Shown one piece after another: positions 34,654-42,838 of a stretch of DNA of 64,000 nt (its first letter is position 1; every line of letters starts with the position of its first letter). The stretch is from Rhizorhabdus phycosphaerae (GTDB lineage: Bacteria; Pseudomonadota; Alphaproteobacteria; Sphingomonadales; Sphingomonadaceae): contig NZ_CP049107.1 of the NCBI RefSeq assembly GCF_011044255.1, positions 2,133,501-2,197,500 of the forward strand, read 5' to 3'. Made by a program: the position numbers and the translations under genes. The notes beneath the pieces are model-generated. The model saw nothing but the letters and a program-made list of their open reading frames with translations. It did not search any database and was not told the origin of the DNA.

Positions 34654-35154
34654 CTATTCTCCTTCCGACACCAGCTTGACCAATATGGCATCGCGATCGA
34701 ACGTCTGCCCGAGCGTGAAAGACACGGTCTCGACAGTGCCGGCGCGGGGTGCCTTGATCGCCGTTTCCAGTTTCATGCTCTCGATGACGATCAGCGTGTC
34801 GCCGGCGGCGACGGCGTCGCCCGCTGCGACCGGGCTTGCGATGACCACGCCGGGCATCGGTGCCCTGACGACATCGCCGGCCGCACCGCCGGCGGCTGCC
34901 GCATGGAAAGTGGCGGCATCGGTATAGGCGAGACGATAGGCCTCGCCATCCAGGTGGATGTGGACGACGTCGCCATCGACGGCGATGACCATCGGCACCT
35001 GCCGTCCGCCCGTCTCGAAAATGAACTGCCCGTCGGCATCATGGCGCAGCGCGACGGGCGCGACCGCATCGCCTGCATGCAGGACATAGCCATCGGCAGA
35101 CCGGCCGAGCCAGATCCGGTGCGGGACGTCGTTGACGGAAATATGGTGCTGCAT
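34654..35154 (-). CDS. Biotin carboxyl carrier protein of acyl-CoA carboxylase (split from alpha subunit)
   Basis: A 166-residue protein. The first ~85 residues resemble the linker domain found in methylcrotonyl-CoA carboxylase alpha, and the C-terminal ~70 form a biotinyl domain with the modified lysine in IESMKLETAIKAP (ESMKLE in place of the common EAMKME). ATG 35154 begins one base after the stop of the biotin carboxylase in a different frame, so the usually fused alpha subunit is split here into two ORFs. It shuttles carboxybiotin between the biotin carboxylase and the beta subunit, encoded on either side. Confidence 0.85.
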   Translation of the reverse strand: MQHHISVNDVPHRIWLGRSADGYVLHAGDAVAPVALRHDADGQFIFETGGRQVPMVIAVDGDVVHIHLDGEAYRLAYTDAATFHAAAAGGAAGDVVRAPMPGVVIASPVAAGDAVAAGDTLIVIESMKLETAIKAPRAGTVETVSFTLGQTFDRDAILVKLVSEGE

Positions 35155-35155
35155 C

Positions 35156-36631
35156 TCAGTTCCGCCAGGCCCCCATTGCTGCATGCTGCAGCGACACCGC
35201 GTCGGCCGCAGTGCGCACCGGGACCAGCAGCAATGCCGCTGCCCCCAGAAGTTCAATCAAGCGCTGCTGGTCGAGCTCCGGCTCCTGCGCCAGCCAGGGC
35301 TTCTCGGCGATCGAGCCGGTGTGCATGTCGCCCGCCGCAAAATCCGGGTCTGCCAGCAGCCGCTGGAGGAAGCCCGCATTGGTCTTGCAGCCGAGCAGGA
35401 CGAAGTCGGCGAGAGCCTGCTTCGCCCGCTCGATCGCCTGCTCCCGGCTGTCGCCATGGACGATGACTTTCGCCAGCATCGGATCGAAATTGGCGGTCAC
35501 CGCCCCCCCTTCGGCCACGCCGGAATCGACGCGGATTCCTTGCGGCGGTCGATAGGCAAGGATCGGCCCCGTCGTCGGCGAAAAGTCGCGCGCCGAGTCC
35601 TCGGCATAGAGGCGAACCTCGATCGCATGACCGCGGACGCATATTTCGTCCTGCCCGTAACCAAGGGGTTCGCCTTTCGCGATCCGAAGCTGCTCCGCGA
35701 CGAGGTCGATCCCTGTCACCTCCTCGGTTACCGGATGCTCGACCTGAAGCCGCGTGTTCATCTCGAGGAAGTAGAACTCGCCTGCGCCGTAGATGAACTC
35801 GACCGTACCGGCATTGCGATAGTTCGCCGCGCGCGCGATCCCGGCGGCCACATCGCAGATTTGCGTCCGCTCCTCGGGCGTCAGCCCCGGCGAGGGGCTT
35901 TCCTCGACGACCTTCTGGAACCGTCGCTGGATCGAACATTCGCGTTCAAACAGGTGGACGACATTGCCATGGGCATCGCCCAGCACCTGGACCTCGATGT
36001 GCCGGGGACGCTCGACATAGCGTTCGGCATAGAGCCGGCCGTCGCCGAAATAGCGGAGCCCCTCCGAACGGCCCCGCTCGATCTCCTCGTCGAGCAGGGC
36101 GAGATCGCGCACGATCCGCATACCCTTGCCGCCGCCACCGGCCGACGGCTTGATCAGCAACGGCGCCCCAACCGCTCTCGCGCGGTCGACGAAACTGACA
36201 GGATCGTCATCCTCGATCGCCGAGGGCGCCACGGGAAAGCCCCGCGCTTCGACGAAGTTGCGCGCCCGGACCTTGTCGCCCATCAGCTCGATCGCCTCAG
36301 GCGTCGGGCCGACGAAGACCATGCCGGCTTCGGCGACGGCCTTGGCGAACTCCGCATTCTCCGAAAGAAAGCCATAGCCGGGGTGGATCGCCTGCGCCCC
36401 CGCCGCGCTGGCCTTGGCCACGATCTGCGCCGCATCGAGATAGGCTGCGACCGGCGTGGCGCCGCTGATCTCGATCGCCCGGTCCGCCATTCGCACGGCG
36501 GGCGAACCGGCGTCGGCCGCGTGATAGACGACCATGCCCTCCATCCCCAGCGCCTGAACGGTCCTGAGGATCCGTACGGCGATCTCGCCCCGATTGGCGA
36601 CGAGTACCGACGTGAAAGGGCGGGCCGTCAT
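35156..36631 (-). CDS. Biotin carboxylase subunit of acyl-CoA carboxylase
   Basis: A 491-residue ATP-grasp enzyme. The N-terminal VLVANRGEIAVRIL, the glycine-rich ATP loop KPSAGGGGKGMRI near residue 160, ECSIQRRFQKVVEESPSP near 235 and EMNTRLQVEHPVTEEVTG near 290 are textbook biotin carboxylase motifs. The C-terminal ~45 residues correspond to the start of the linker present in fused methylcrotonyl-CoA carboxylase alpha chains and end in ...MGAWRN just before the BCCP gene. It carboxylates biotin with bicarbonate and ATP. The start at 36631 overlaps the tetR stop by four bases. Confidence 0.9.
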   Translation of the reverse strand: MTARPFTSVLVANRGEIAVRILRTVQALGMEGMVVYHAADAGSPAVRMADRAIEISGATPVAAYLDAAQIVAKASAAGAQAIHPGYGFLSENAEFAKAVAEAGMVFVGPTPEAIELMGDKVRARNFVEARGFPVAPSAIEDDDPVSFVDRARAVGAPLLIKPSAGGGGKGMRIVRDLALLDEEIERGRSEGLRYFGDGRLYAERYVERPRHIEVQVLGDAHGNVVHLFERECSIQRRFQKVVEESPSPGLTPEERTQICDVAAGIARAANYRNAGTVEFIYGAGEFYFLEMNTRLQVEHPVTEEVTGIDLVAEQLRIAKGEPLGYGQDEICVRGHAIEVRLYAEDSARDFSPTTGPILAYRPPQGIRVDSGVAEGGAVTANFDPMLAKVIVHGDSREQAIERAKQALADFVLLGCKTNAGFLQRLLADPDFAAGDMHTGSIAEKPWLAQEPELDQQRLIELLGAAALLLVPVRTAADAVSLQHAAMGAWRN

Positions 36632-37236
36632 GCGATCTCTCCTCCTCTGAGACCGGCCATCAGCAGCCGGACGACCTGAGCGGTGCGATGAGCGACGTCG
36701 ATCGTCCTGCCACTGGCGATCTCACGCCAGGCCAGATGTTCGATCCCGCCGAACAGGAAGTCGCGGGCCAGCCGAGGGTCGGTGTCGGGAGCGATGAAGC
36801 CGCGCTCCTGCCCCCAGGCGATGAGGTCGGTCAGGATATGGGTATAGCGGCGGTTCAGCTCCTGCGTCGTCGAGCCGACATAGTCGTCGAGCGTTCTGAC
36901 CTCGCTGATGAAGAGGCGGCATAGATCGGGGTCGTCGGCGAAGGCCTGCAGGTGCCTGCGCACCAGAACCTCGAGTTTGCGCTGGAAAGTCGGCTCCTCG
37001 CCGATCGCTCGCTCGGTGCCCGCGATGATGTCGGTGTAGAAGACCTCCAACACCTCCATCAGCAGTTCGCGCTTGCCGCCGAAATAGCGGTACAGCAGCC
37101 CGTCGGAGATGCCCGCCGCCTGGGCGATATCGGTGACAGTGGCGGCGGCATAGCCCTTGGCCACGAATATGGATCGCGCGGCGAGCACGATCGACTCGCG
37201 CCTGGCCTCCATCTTCTCCGCAGCGATTCTGGGCAT
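36628..37236 (-). CDS. TetR-family transcriptional regulator
   Basis: A 202-residue TetR repressor. The DNA-binding domain (about 8-60) has ATVTDIAQAAGISDGLLYRYFGGKRELL; the rest is the helical ligand domain. Starts at 37236, 37266 or 37287 are possible. I take 37236 because a GGGGGAG lies about 11 bases upstream and the family N-terminus fits. First gene of the left operon and divergent from BKACE; the shared intergenic palindrome at 37292-37306 is its likely operator, giving autorepression and control of both arms. An acyl-CoA effector is expected from the gene content but not visible. Confidence 0.85.
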   Translation of the reverse strand: MPRIAAEKMEARRESIVLAARSIFVAKGYAAATVTDIAQAAGISDGLLYRYFGGKRELLMEVLEVFYTDIIAGTERAIGEEPTFQRKLEVLVRRHLQAFADDPDLCRLFISEVRTLDDYVGSTTQELNRRYTHILTDLIAWGQERGFIAPDTDPRLARDFLFGGIEHLAWREIASGRTIDVAHRTAQVVRLLMAGLRGGEIA

Positions 37237-37280
37237 GTGCGGCGTTCTCCCCCGGGCCTGCGCCATTCTCGTGAAGCGCG

Positions 37281-37317
37281 TTGACACTATAATGAATGTC
37301 GTTCATCTTTGCGTCAA
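37281..37317. promoter_or_regulatory. Face-to-face promoters sharing a TetR-type operator
   Basis: On the + strand, TTGACA (37281-37286), a 17-base spacer and CATCTT (37304-37309) form a promoter toward BKACE. On the - strand, TTGACG (37317-37312), a 17-base spacer and CATTAT (37294-37289) form one toward tetR. Between and within both lies the interrupted palindrome ATGAA-TGTCG-TTCAT (37292-37306). A repressor bound there would cover both -10 regions. Confidence 0.65.
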
Positions 37318-37347
37318 CCGGAAACGATATCGGTAGGGAGAGAAGCA

Positions 37348-38286
37348 GTGCCACGCTCTCAGGCGCGCAAGGTGATCGTCACATGCGCGGTCACGGGGTC
37401 GATCCACACGCCATCGATGTCGCCCCACCTTCCGGTCACCGCAGAGGAAATCGCGGAGGCGGCGATCGGCGCGGCGGAGGCAGGCGCCTCGATCGTCCAC
37501 CTTCACGCCCGGAATGAGAAGGACGGGCGGCCGGACCAGACGCCGGAGGCGTTCGAACCCTTTCTGCGGGTGATCAAGCAACGCTGCGACGTCGTCGTGA
37601 ATCTGACGACGGGCGGATCACCCTTCATGCCGATCGAGGAGCGCATCGCGCCCGCCGTGCGCTGGGCCCCGGAGATCGCGTCGCTCAACATGGGGTCGAT
37701 GAATTTCGGACTGTTCCCGATGCTCGACCGGTTCGACAGCTTCGAACATGACTGGGAGCGGGAGATGCTCGAAAACTCCCGCGATCTCGTGTTCCGGAAC
37801 AGCTTCAAGGACATCGAATATGCGCTGCGCGCGATCAACGAGACGGGCGCGCGCTATGAGTTCGAGTGCTACGACACCAGCCACCTCTACAACCTCCATC
37901 ATTTCTGGAAGCGCGGCCTCGTAAAGGCGCCGCTGTTCATCCAGACCTGCTTCGGGCTGCTCGGCGGCATCGGCAGCCATGCCGACGACGTCATGCACAT
38001 GAAGCGCACCGCCGACCGGTTGTTCGGCGATCAGTATCGCTGGTCGGTGCTCGGTGCCGGACGATCGCAGATGCCGATCGCGGCGATGGCGGCCGCGATG
38101 GGCGGGAATGTCCGCGTGGGCCTGGAAGACAATCTGTGGATCGGCCCCGGCAAACTCGCTGAATCGAACGCCAGCCAGGTCATCAAGGTTCGCCAGATCC
38201 TCGAAGGCCTGGGACTCGAGGTCGCGACGGCGGCCGAGGCGCGCGAGATGCTCGCGCTGAAGGGAGGCGACAATGTCGGATTTTGA
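37348..38286 (+). CDS. Beta-keto acid cleavage enzyme (BKACE, Kce-like)
   Basis: A 312-residue zinc-dependent TIM-barrel enzyme of the former DUF849 family. It condenses a beta-keto acid with acetyl-CoA to give acetoacetate and a new acyl-CoA. Visible are the N-terminal KVIVTCAVTGSIHTPSMSP, the metal-binding pair VHLHAR, NLTTGGS, FECYDTSHL and RVGLEDN. The GTG start at 37348 follows AGGGAG with suitable spacing; an ATG at 37309 lies in the promoter region. First gene of the right-hand operon, overlapping the acyl-CoA ligase by 14 bases. Its keto-acid substrate would be set by the pathway and is unknown. Confidence 0.87.
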   Translation: MPRSQARKVIVTCAVTGSIHTPSMSPHLPVTAEEIAEAAIGAAEAGASIVHLHARNEKDGRPDQTPEAFEPFLRVIKQRCDVVVNLTTGGSPFMPIEERIAPAVRWAPEIASLNMGSMNFGLFPMLDRFDSFEHDWEREMLENSRDLVFRNSFKDIEYALRAINETGARYEFECYDTSHLYNLHHFWKRGLVKAPLFIQTCFGLLGGIGSHADDVMHMKRTADRLFGDQYRWSVLGAGRSQMPIAAMAAAMGGNVRVGLEDNLWIGPGKLAESNASQVIKVRQILEGLGLEVATAAEAREMLALKGGDNVGF

Positions 38287-39859
38287 CCATGGCATCCCCC
38301 CGCGCCCGTCGATCGGCGTCAGCGCGATGCTCGCGCGGACGGCGCAGGTTCGTCCGCGCCACCCTGCCACGCTGGACGGCGACCGACATCGCAGCTGGAG
38401 CGAACTGTACGACCGCGTCGCGCGCATGGCCGCAGCGATGCGCGCGATGGGCGTGCGCAATGGCGATCGCGTGGCCGTTCTGGCACTTACCAACGACCGC
38501 TATTTCGAGCTGCTCGCGGCGATCCCCCGCGCGGGCGGGGTGGTGGTGCCGCTGAACTGGCGCTGGTCGGTCGCCGAACTGGCCGACGGTATAGAGGACT
38601 GCGAACCCGACCTGCTGTTCGTGGACGACCGCATGTTCGACACCGCGCGGCAGCTCCATGCCGGCCGGCCGTCGCTGCGGATGATCGCGATCGGGAACAG
38701 CCACAACGGCCTTCCCCATTATGAGGCGCTGATTGCCGAACACGGACCCGGCGAGGATGCAGGGCGCGGCGGCGACGATCTTTACCAGCTCGGCTATACC
38801 GGCGGCACGACCGGTCGCTCCAAGGCGGCGATGCTGAGCCATCGCAACGTCATCAGCGATGCGATGATGTGCTGGGCTGAAGGGCTTTTCGGCGAGAGCG
38901 CCCGCTATCTTCTCAATGGCCCGATGTTCCACGCCGCCGGCACCTGGCCCAGCCTGTCGCTGATGGGCAGCGGCGGCACCGCGATAATAATGCCGCAGTT
39001 CGAGCCGGCCGAGGCGCTGCGGCTGATCGAGACGCACCGTGCGACCGAAAGCCTGCTTGTCCCGGCCGTGATCCAGATGCTGATCGAGCACGCGGACTTC
39101 GCCAAGACCGACACGTCGAGCTTCACCACGCTCCTCTATGGCGCATCGCCCATCACCGAGACTTTGCTCGACCGCGCCGTGAAAGCCTTTCCGGGCGCCC
39201 GCTTCGTCCAGGCTTATGGCATGACCGAACTCTCCCCGGTGTGCGCGATCCTGCCCGACTACGCTCTGCGCGGCGACTATCGGAAGCGCGGCGTCTATCG
39301 CGCGGCCGGACGCGCGGCCGTCGGCGTACAGATCAGGATCGTCGACGAGGACGACAACGAAGTTCCGCGCGGCGAGGTCGGCGAGATCGCCGTCCGGGGC
39401 GAGAATATGATGCTGGGCTATTGGCGCCGCCCGGAGGAGACGGCCGCCGCTTTGCGCGGCGGATGGATGCACACCGGCGACGGCGGCCGGATGGACGAGG
39501 AAGGCTTCGTCTATGTCGTCGACCGCGTGAAGGACATGATCATTTCGGGCGGAGAGAATGTTTATTCGCAGGAGGTCGAGAATGCGCTCGCCTTGCACCA
39601 GGCCGTCCGACAATGCGCGGTCATCGGCATCCCGAGCGAGAAATGGGGCGAGGCCGTCCACGCGATCGTCCGCCTGCACGACGATGTCCAGGCGAGCGAG
39701 GAAGAGCTGATCGACCACTGTCGCGGGCTGATCGCACGCTACAAGGTGCCGCGCAGCATCACCTTCTGGGATGGCGACTTCCCGCTGACGCCGGCGAACA
39801 AGATATTGAAGCGCGAGTTGCGGCGTCCCTACTGGGAAGGGCGGGACCGCAAGATATGA
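38273..39859 (+). CDS. AMP-forming acyl-CoA synthetase
   Basis: A 528-residue ANL-superfamily ligase with YTGGTTGRSKAAMLSHRN (phosphate loop), AYGMTELSP (A5), a TGDGGRMDEEGFVYVVDRVKDM hinge and NKILKRELR near the C-terminus (catalytic lysine). It activates the pathway's entry acid to its CoA ester, which the ACAD encoded downstream could then desaturate. It overlaps BKACE by 14 bases and the SDR by four bases (ATGA). It resembles long/medium-chain fatty acid ligases rather than benzoate-type ones, with low certainty. Confidence 0.87.
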   Translation: MSDFDHGIPPRPSIGVSAMLARTAQVRPRHPATLDGDRHRSWSELYDRVARMAAAMRAMGVRNGDRVAVLALTNDRYFELLAAIPRAGGVVVPLNWRWSVAELADGIEDCEPDLLFVDDRMFDTARQLHAGRPSLRMIAIGNSHNGLPHYEALIAEHGPGEDAGRGGDDLYQLGYTGGTTGRSKAAMLSHRNVISDAMMCWAEGLFGESARYLLNGPMFHAAGTWPSLSLMGSGGTAIIMPQFEPAEALRLIETHRATESLLVPAVIQMLIEHADFAKTDTSSFTTLLYGASPITETLLDRAVKAFPGARFVQAYGMTELSPVCAILPDYALRGDYRKRGVYRAAGRAAVGVQIRIVDEDDNEVPRGEVGEIAVRGENMMLGYWRRPEETAAALRGGWMHTGDGGRMDEEGFVYVVDRVKDMIISGGENVYSQEVENALALHQAVRQCAVIGIPSEKWGEAVHAIVRLHDDVQASEEELIDHCRGLIARYKVPRSITFWDGDFPLTPANKILKRELRRPYWEGRDRKI

Positions 39860-40707
39860 CGGCTTACGGCAGAACCGACGATCAACTGGCGGCGGCCGCG
39901 CCCGCCCTCCGCGACGGCTATTTCGACGGACAGAGGGTGGTCGTTTCGGGGGCCGGATCGGGGCTGGGCCGCGCGATCGCGCATTGGGTTGCGCGCCTGG
40001 GCGGCCAGGTCGTCCTCTGCGGCCGCAAACAGGACAAGCTCGAAGAGACCGCCGCGTCGCTCGCGCGCTACTCGGCCGAGCTGATGGTGCATCCGGTAAA
40101 CATCCGCGACCCGGACGCGGTCGCGCAACTGTTCGCGGCGGTTCAGGACCGCTTCGGCGGCCTGGATCTGCTGGTGAACAATGCCGGCGGCCAGTTTCCC
40201 AGTGCAGCGATCGACATCGCGCCCAAGGGTTTCAACGCCGTCATCGACACCAATCTGATGGGCACATGGCACATGATGCAGGCGGCCGCGCGGCAGTGGC
40301 GCGATGCGGAGAGGCCGGGGTCGATCGTCAACGTCGTCGCGGTGGCCGGACGCGGCATGCCGGGCGTCGCGCATACGGCGGCGGCGCGTGCAGGCGTCAT
40401 CGCATTGTCGAAGACGGTGGCAATCGAGTGGGCGCCGCTGAACATCCGGGTCAACTGCGTGGCGCCGGGCCTGATCTCGACGAGCGGCATGAACGCCTAT
40501 GACCCCGCGGCGGTAAAGGCCATGATCCAGACCAACGTCATGAAGCGCTTCGGCCAGGCCGAGGAGATCGCGGACGCGGTCTGCATGGTCGGCGGACGGG
40601 GCGGGTCCTTCATGACCGGCGAAGTCGTCCATGTCGACGGCGGCAACCAGATCTGGGGCGATCAATGGACCATCGCCAAACCCGACTATTTCAAGATCGA
40701 TGAGTAG
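39856..40707 (+). CDS. SDR-family protein (2,4-dienoyl-CoA-reductase-like) with altered catalytic residues
   Basis: A 283-residue protein of SDR fold with the nucleotide motif SGAGSGLG, NNAGGQFPS, and C-terminal EVVHVDGGNQIWGDQW. At the place of the catalytic Tyr-x3-Lys it reads HTAAARAG, so Tyr becomes Thr and Lys becomes Arg in the most direct alignment. Dienoyl-CoA reductases of this fold also lack parts of the classical triad. The context of CoA ligase, crotonase and ACAD fits reduction or isomerisation of an unsaturated acyl-CoA. The ATG overlaps the ligase stop (ATGA). Confidence 0.75.
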   Translation: MTAYGRTDDQLAAAAPALRDGYFDGQRVVVSGAGSGLGRAIAHWVARLGGQVVLCGRKQDKLEETAASLARYSAELMVHPVNIRDPDAVAQLFAAVQDRFGGLDLLVNNAGGQFPSAAIDIAPKGFNAVIDTNLMGTWHMMQAAARQWRDAERPGSIVNVVAVAGRGMPGVAHTAAARAGVIALSKTVAIEWAPLNIRVNCVAPGLISTSGMNAYDPAAVKAMIQTNVMKRFGQAEEIADAVCMVGGRGGSFMTGEVVHVDGGNQIWGDQWTIAKPDYFKIDE

Positions 40708-40713
40708 CATCGC

Positions 40714-41988
40714 ATGACCCGGACGATCGAACCCGATGCGCTGGATTTCAGCGGCATCATCAAGCCCGGCGATGCCATCGTCTGGGGCCAGGCCTGCGGG
40801 GAGCCGCTGACGCTGATAGAGGCGCTTCTCGACCAGCGCGCGGCGCTCGGCCCCCTGTCCGCCTTTGCCGGGTCGAGCTTCTCGGGCGTCATCAAGCCCG
40901 AGCATGCCGACCATATCCGCTTTTCGAGCATGGGAGCGCTCGGCTCGCTGCGCAGCCTGTCCAAGGCCGGCGTGCTGGACATCATTCCCTGCCATGTCGG
41001 CCAGATCGGCACCATGATCAGCCAGGGCCTGATCGGCTGCGACGTCGCTTTCGTCCAGGTCAGCCCGGCCGATGCCAAGGGCTATCACAGCTATGGCGTG
41101 ATCAACGACTATGTCCGCAAGGCGGTCGCCGAGGCGCGGGTCGTGATCGCCGAAGTCAATGCGCAGGTGCCCTATGTGCCGTGCGATCACCTGCTGCACG
41201 CGTCCGAGATCGACTATGTCGTGCCCAGCGACCGCCCGCTGGTCAGTGTTCCACCCGCGCGCATCGGCGACGCCGACCGGGCGACCGCGGCCTTGTGCGC
41301 CGCCTATATCGAGGACGGGTCGATCCTGCAGTTCGGCATCGGTGCCGTGCCCGACGCCATCGCGCAGTTGCTGGTCGATCGGCGCGATCTGGGTATCCAC
41401 ACGGGCATGATCGGCGACGCCTTCGTCGATCTCGTCGAAGCCGGCGCGATCACCAACGCCACCAAGACGGTCGACCGTGGCATATCGATCACCGGCGCCT
41501 TCATCGGCACCCGCCGCCTCTATGATTTCGTCCACGAGAACCCGGCCGTGCGGCTGTGCGGGTCGGAGATCACCCATGGCGATGCGATATTGAGCGCCCT
41601 GCCCAAACTGGTCTCGATCAATTCGGCCATCGAGGTCGACCTCACCGGGCAGATCAACGCCGAGGCGATCGGCGGCGCCTATATGGGCGGCACCGGCGGT
41701 CAGGTCGACTATGTGCGCGGCGCGAGCCGGTCGCGCGGCGGCCGGTCGATCATTGCCCTGCCGTCGACCGCGCAGGGTGGTGCCGCGAGCCGGATCGTCA
41801 TGGCCCTGTCGGGGCCGGTGACCACGGCGCGCAGCGAGACCGACATCATCGTCACCGAACATGGCGCAGCCGAACTGAAGGGAGCCTCGCTCGCCGAACG
41901 CGCGCGGCGCCTGATCGCAATCGCCCATCCCGATTTTCGGGAAAGCCTCGAACGCGATGCGCATGCGCTTATGACGAGGGGATATTGA
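40714..41988 (+). CDS. Acetyl-CoA hydrolase/CoA-transferase family (4-hydroxybutyrate CoA-transferase-like)
   Basis: A 424-residue family-I-type CoA-transferase of the Cat1/AbfT group, with GDAIVWGQACGEPLTLIEALL near the N-terminus, QFGIGAVPDAIAQLL and LHTGMIGD-like (IHTGMIGDAFVDL) central motifs, and VTEHGAAELKGASLAERARRLI at the C-terminus. Such enzymes move CoA between acyl groups, here possibly between acetyl-, acetoacetyl- or the pathway's acyl-CoA and an acid, complementing BKACE chemistry. The start is six bases after the SDR stop, and the stop directly abuts the crotonase ATG. Confidence 0.85.
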   Translation: MTRTIEPDALDFSGIIKPGDAIVWGQACGEPLTLIEALLDQRAALGPLSAFAGSSFSGVIKPEHADHIRFSSMGALGSLRSLSKAGVLDIIPCHVGQIGTMISQGLIGCDVAFVQVSPADAKGYHSYGVINDYVRKAVAEARVVIAEVNAQVPYVPCDHLLHASEIDYVVPSDRPLVSVPPARIGDADRATAALCAAYIEDGSILQFGIGAVPDAIAQLLVDRRDLGIHTGMIGDAFVDLVEAGAITNATKTVDRGISITGAFIGTRRLYDFVHENPAVRLCGSEITHGDAILSALPKLVSINSAIEVDLTGQINAEAIGGAYMGGTGGQVDYVRGASRSRGGRSIIALPSTAQGGAASRIVMALSGPVTTARSETDIIVTEHGAAELKGASLAERARRLIAIAHPDFRESLERDAHALMTRGY

Positions 41989-42756
41989 ATGACCGACGCC
42001 GTCCGCTTCGACGTGCCCGAACCCGGCATCGCGATCCTCACCATCGACCGGCCCGAGGCGCGCAACGCGCTGGGTCGCGAGGTCCGTGAGGGCCTGTTCG
42101 CGGGCTGGGAGCGCTTCGAGCGGGACCCTGCGCTGAAGGTTGCGATCCTGACCGCGACCGGCGACAAGGCCTTCTGCGCGGGCGGCGACCTGAAGGAGAT
42201 GGCAGAGCTCAAGCTGGTCGTTCCGCCGCCATCGATGTTTCCAGTGCCCGGCGACAACCTGACCGTGACGAAGCCGACGATCGCGGCGGTCAACGGCGTC
42301 GCCTATGCCGGCGGCTGGCTGATCGCGCAGGCCTGCGACCTGTGCGTCGCATCGACCCATGCGCGCTTTGCGATCACCGAGGCCAAGGTCGGACGCGGCT
42401 CGCCCTGGGCGGCGCCGCTGATCCACATGATCCCGCAGCGGATCTTCATGGAGGTCGTCCTGACGGGCGAACCGATCACCGCGCAGCGCGCCTATGAGAT
42501 CGGGCTGGTCAACCGGGTCGCGGAACCAGGCCGGCTGATCGAGGAAGCGCTGACCCTGGCCCGCACGATCGCAGCGAACGCCCCGCTGTCGGTCCTGGCC
42601 GGCAAGGAAACCGTCCATCTGGCGACCGAGATGGGCAAGACGGCCGCGCTCCGGGCAGCGCGCCACGCCTGGGAAACCGCCTATCGCAGCCAGGATGCGC
42701 AGGAAGGGCCGCGCGCCTTCGCCGAAAAGCGCAAACCCGACTGGAAAGGTGCATGA
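41989..42756 (+). CDS. Enoyl-CoA hydratase/isomerase (crotonase family)
   Basis: A 255-residue crotonase with RPEARNALG, FCAGGDLKEM and AYAGGWLIAQACDLCVAS as oxyanion-hole and substrate-pocket segments, then TEAKVGRGSPWAAPL at the usual catalytic acid region. It probably hydrates an enoyl-CoA, perhaps the carboxylated product (glutaconyl-type) as in methylglutaconyl- or isohexenylglutaconyl-CoA hydratases. It starts directly after the CoA-transferase stop, and 82 bases separate it from the ACAD. A second crotonase on the left arm suggests two hydration or isomerisation steps. Confidence 0.85.
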   Translation: MTDAVRFDVPEPGIAILTIDRPEARNALGREVREGLFAGWERFERDPALKVAILTATGDKAFCAGGDLKEMAELKLVVPPPSMFPVPGDNLTVTKPTIAAVNGVAYAGGWLIAQACDLCVASTHARFAITEAKVGRGSPWAAPLIHMIPQRIFMEVVLTGEPITAQRAYEIGLVNRVAEPGRLIEEALTLARTIAANAPLSVLAGKETVHLATEMGKTAALRAARHAWETAYRSQDAQEGPRAFAEKRKPDWKGA

Positions 42757-42838
42757 TGCGCCTGAGCAGCCCCACTCGAATTCTGCCGCCGGCCTTCGAC
42801 CGTCGGTCGTCGACATATCAGCAAGGATGAGCATCGTC

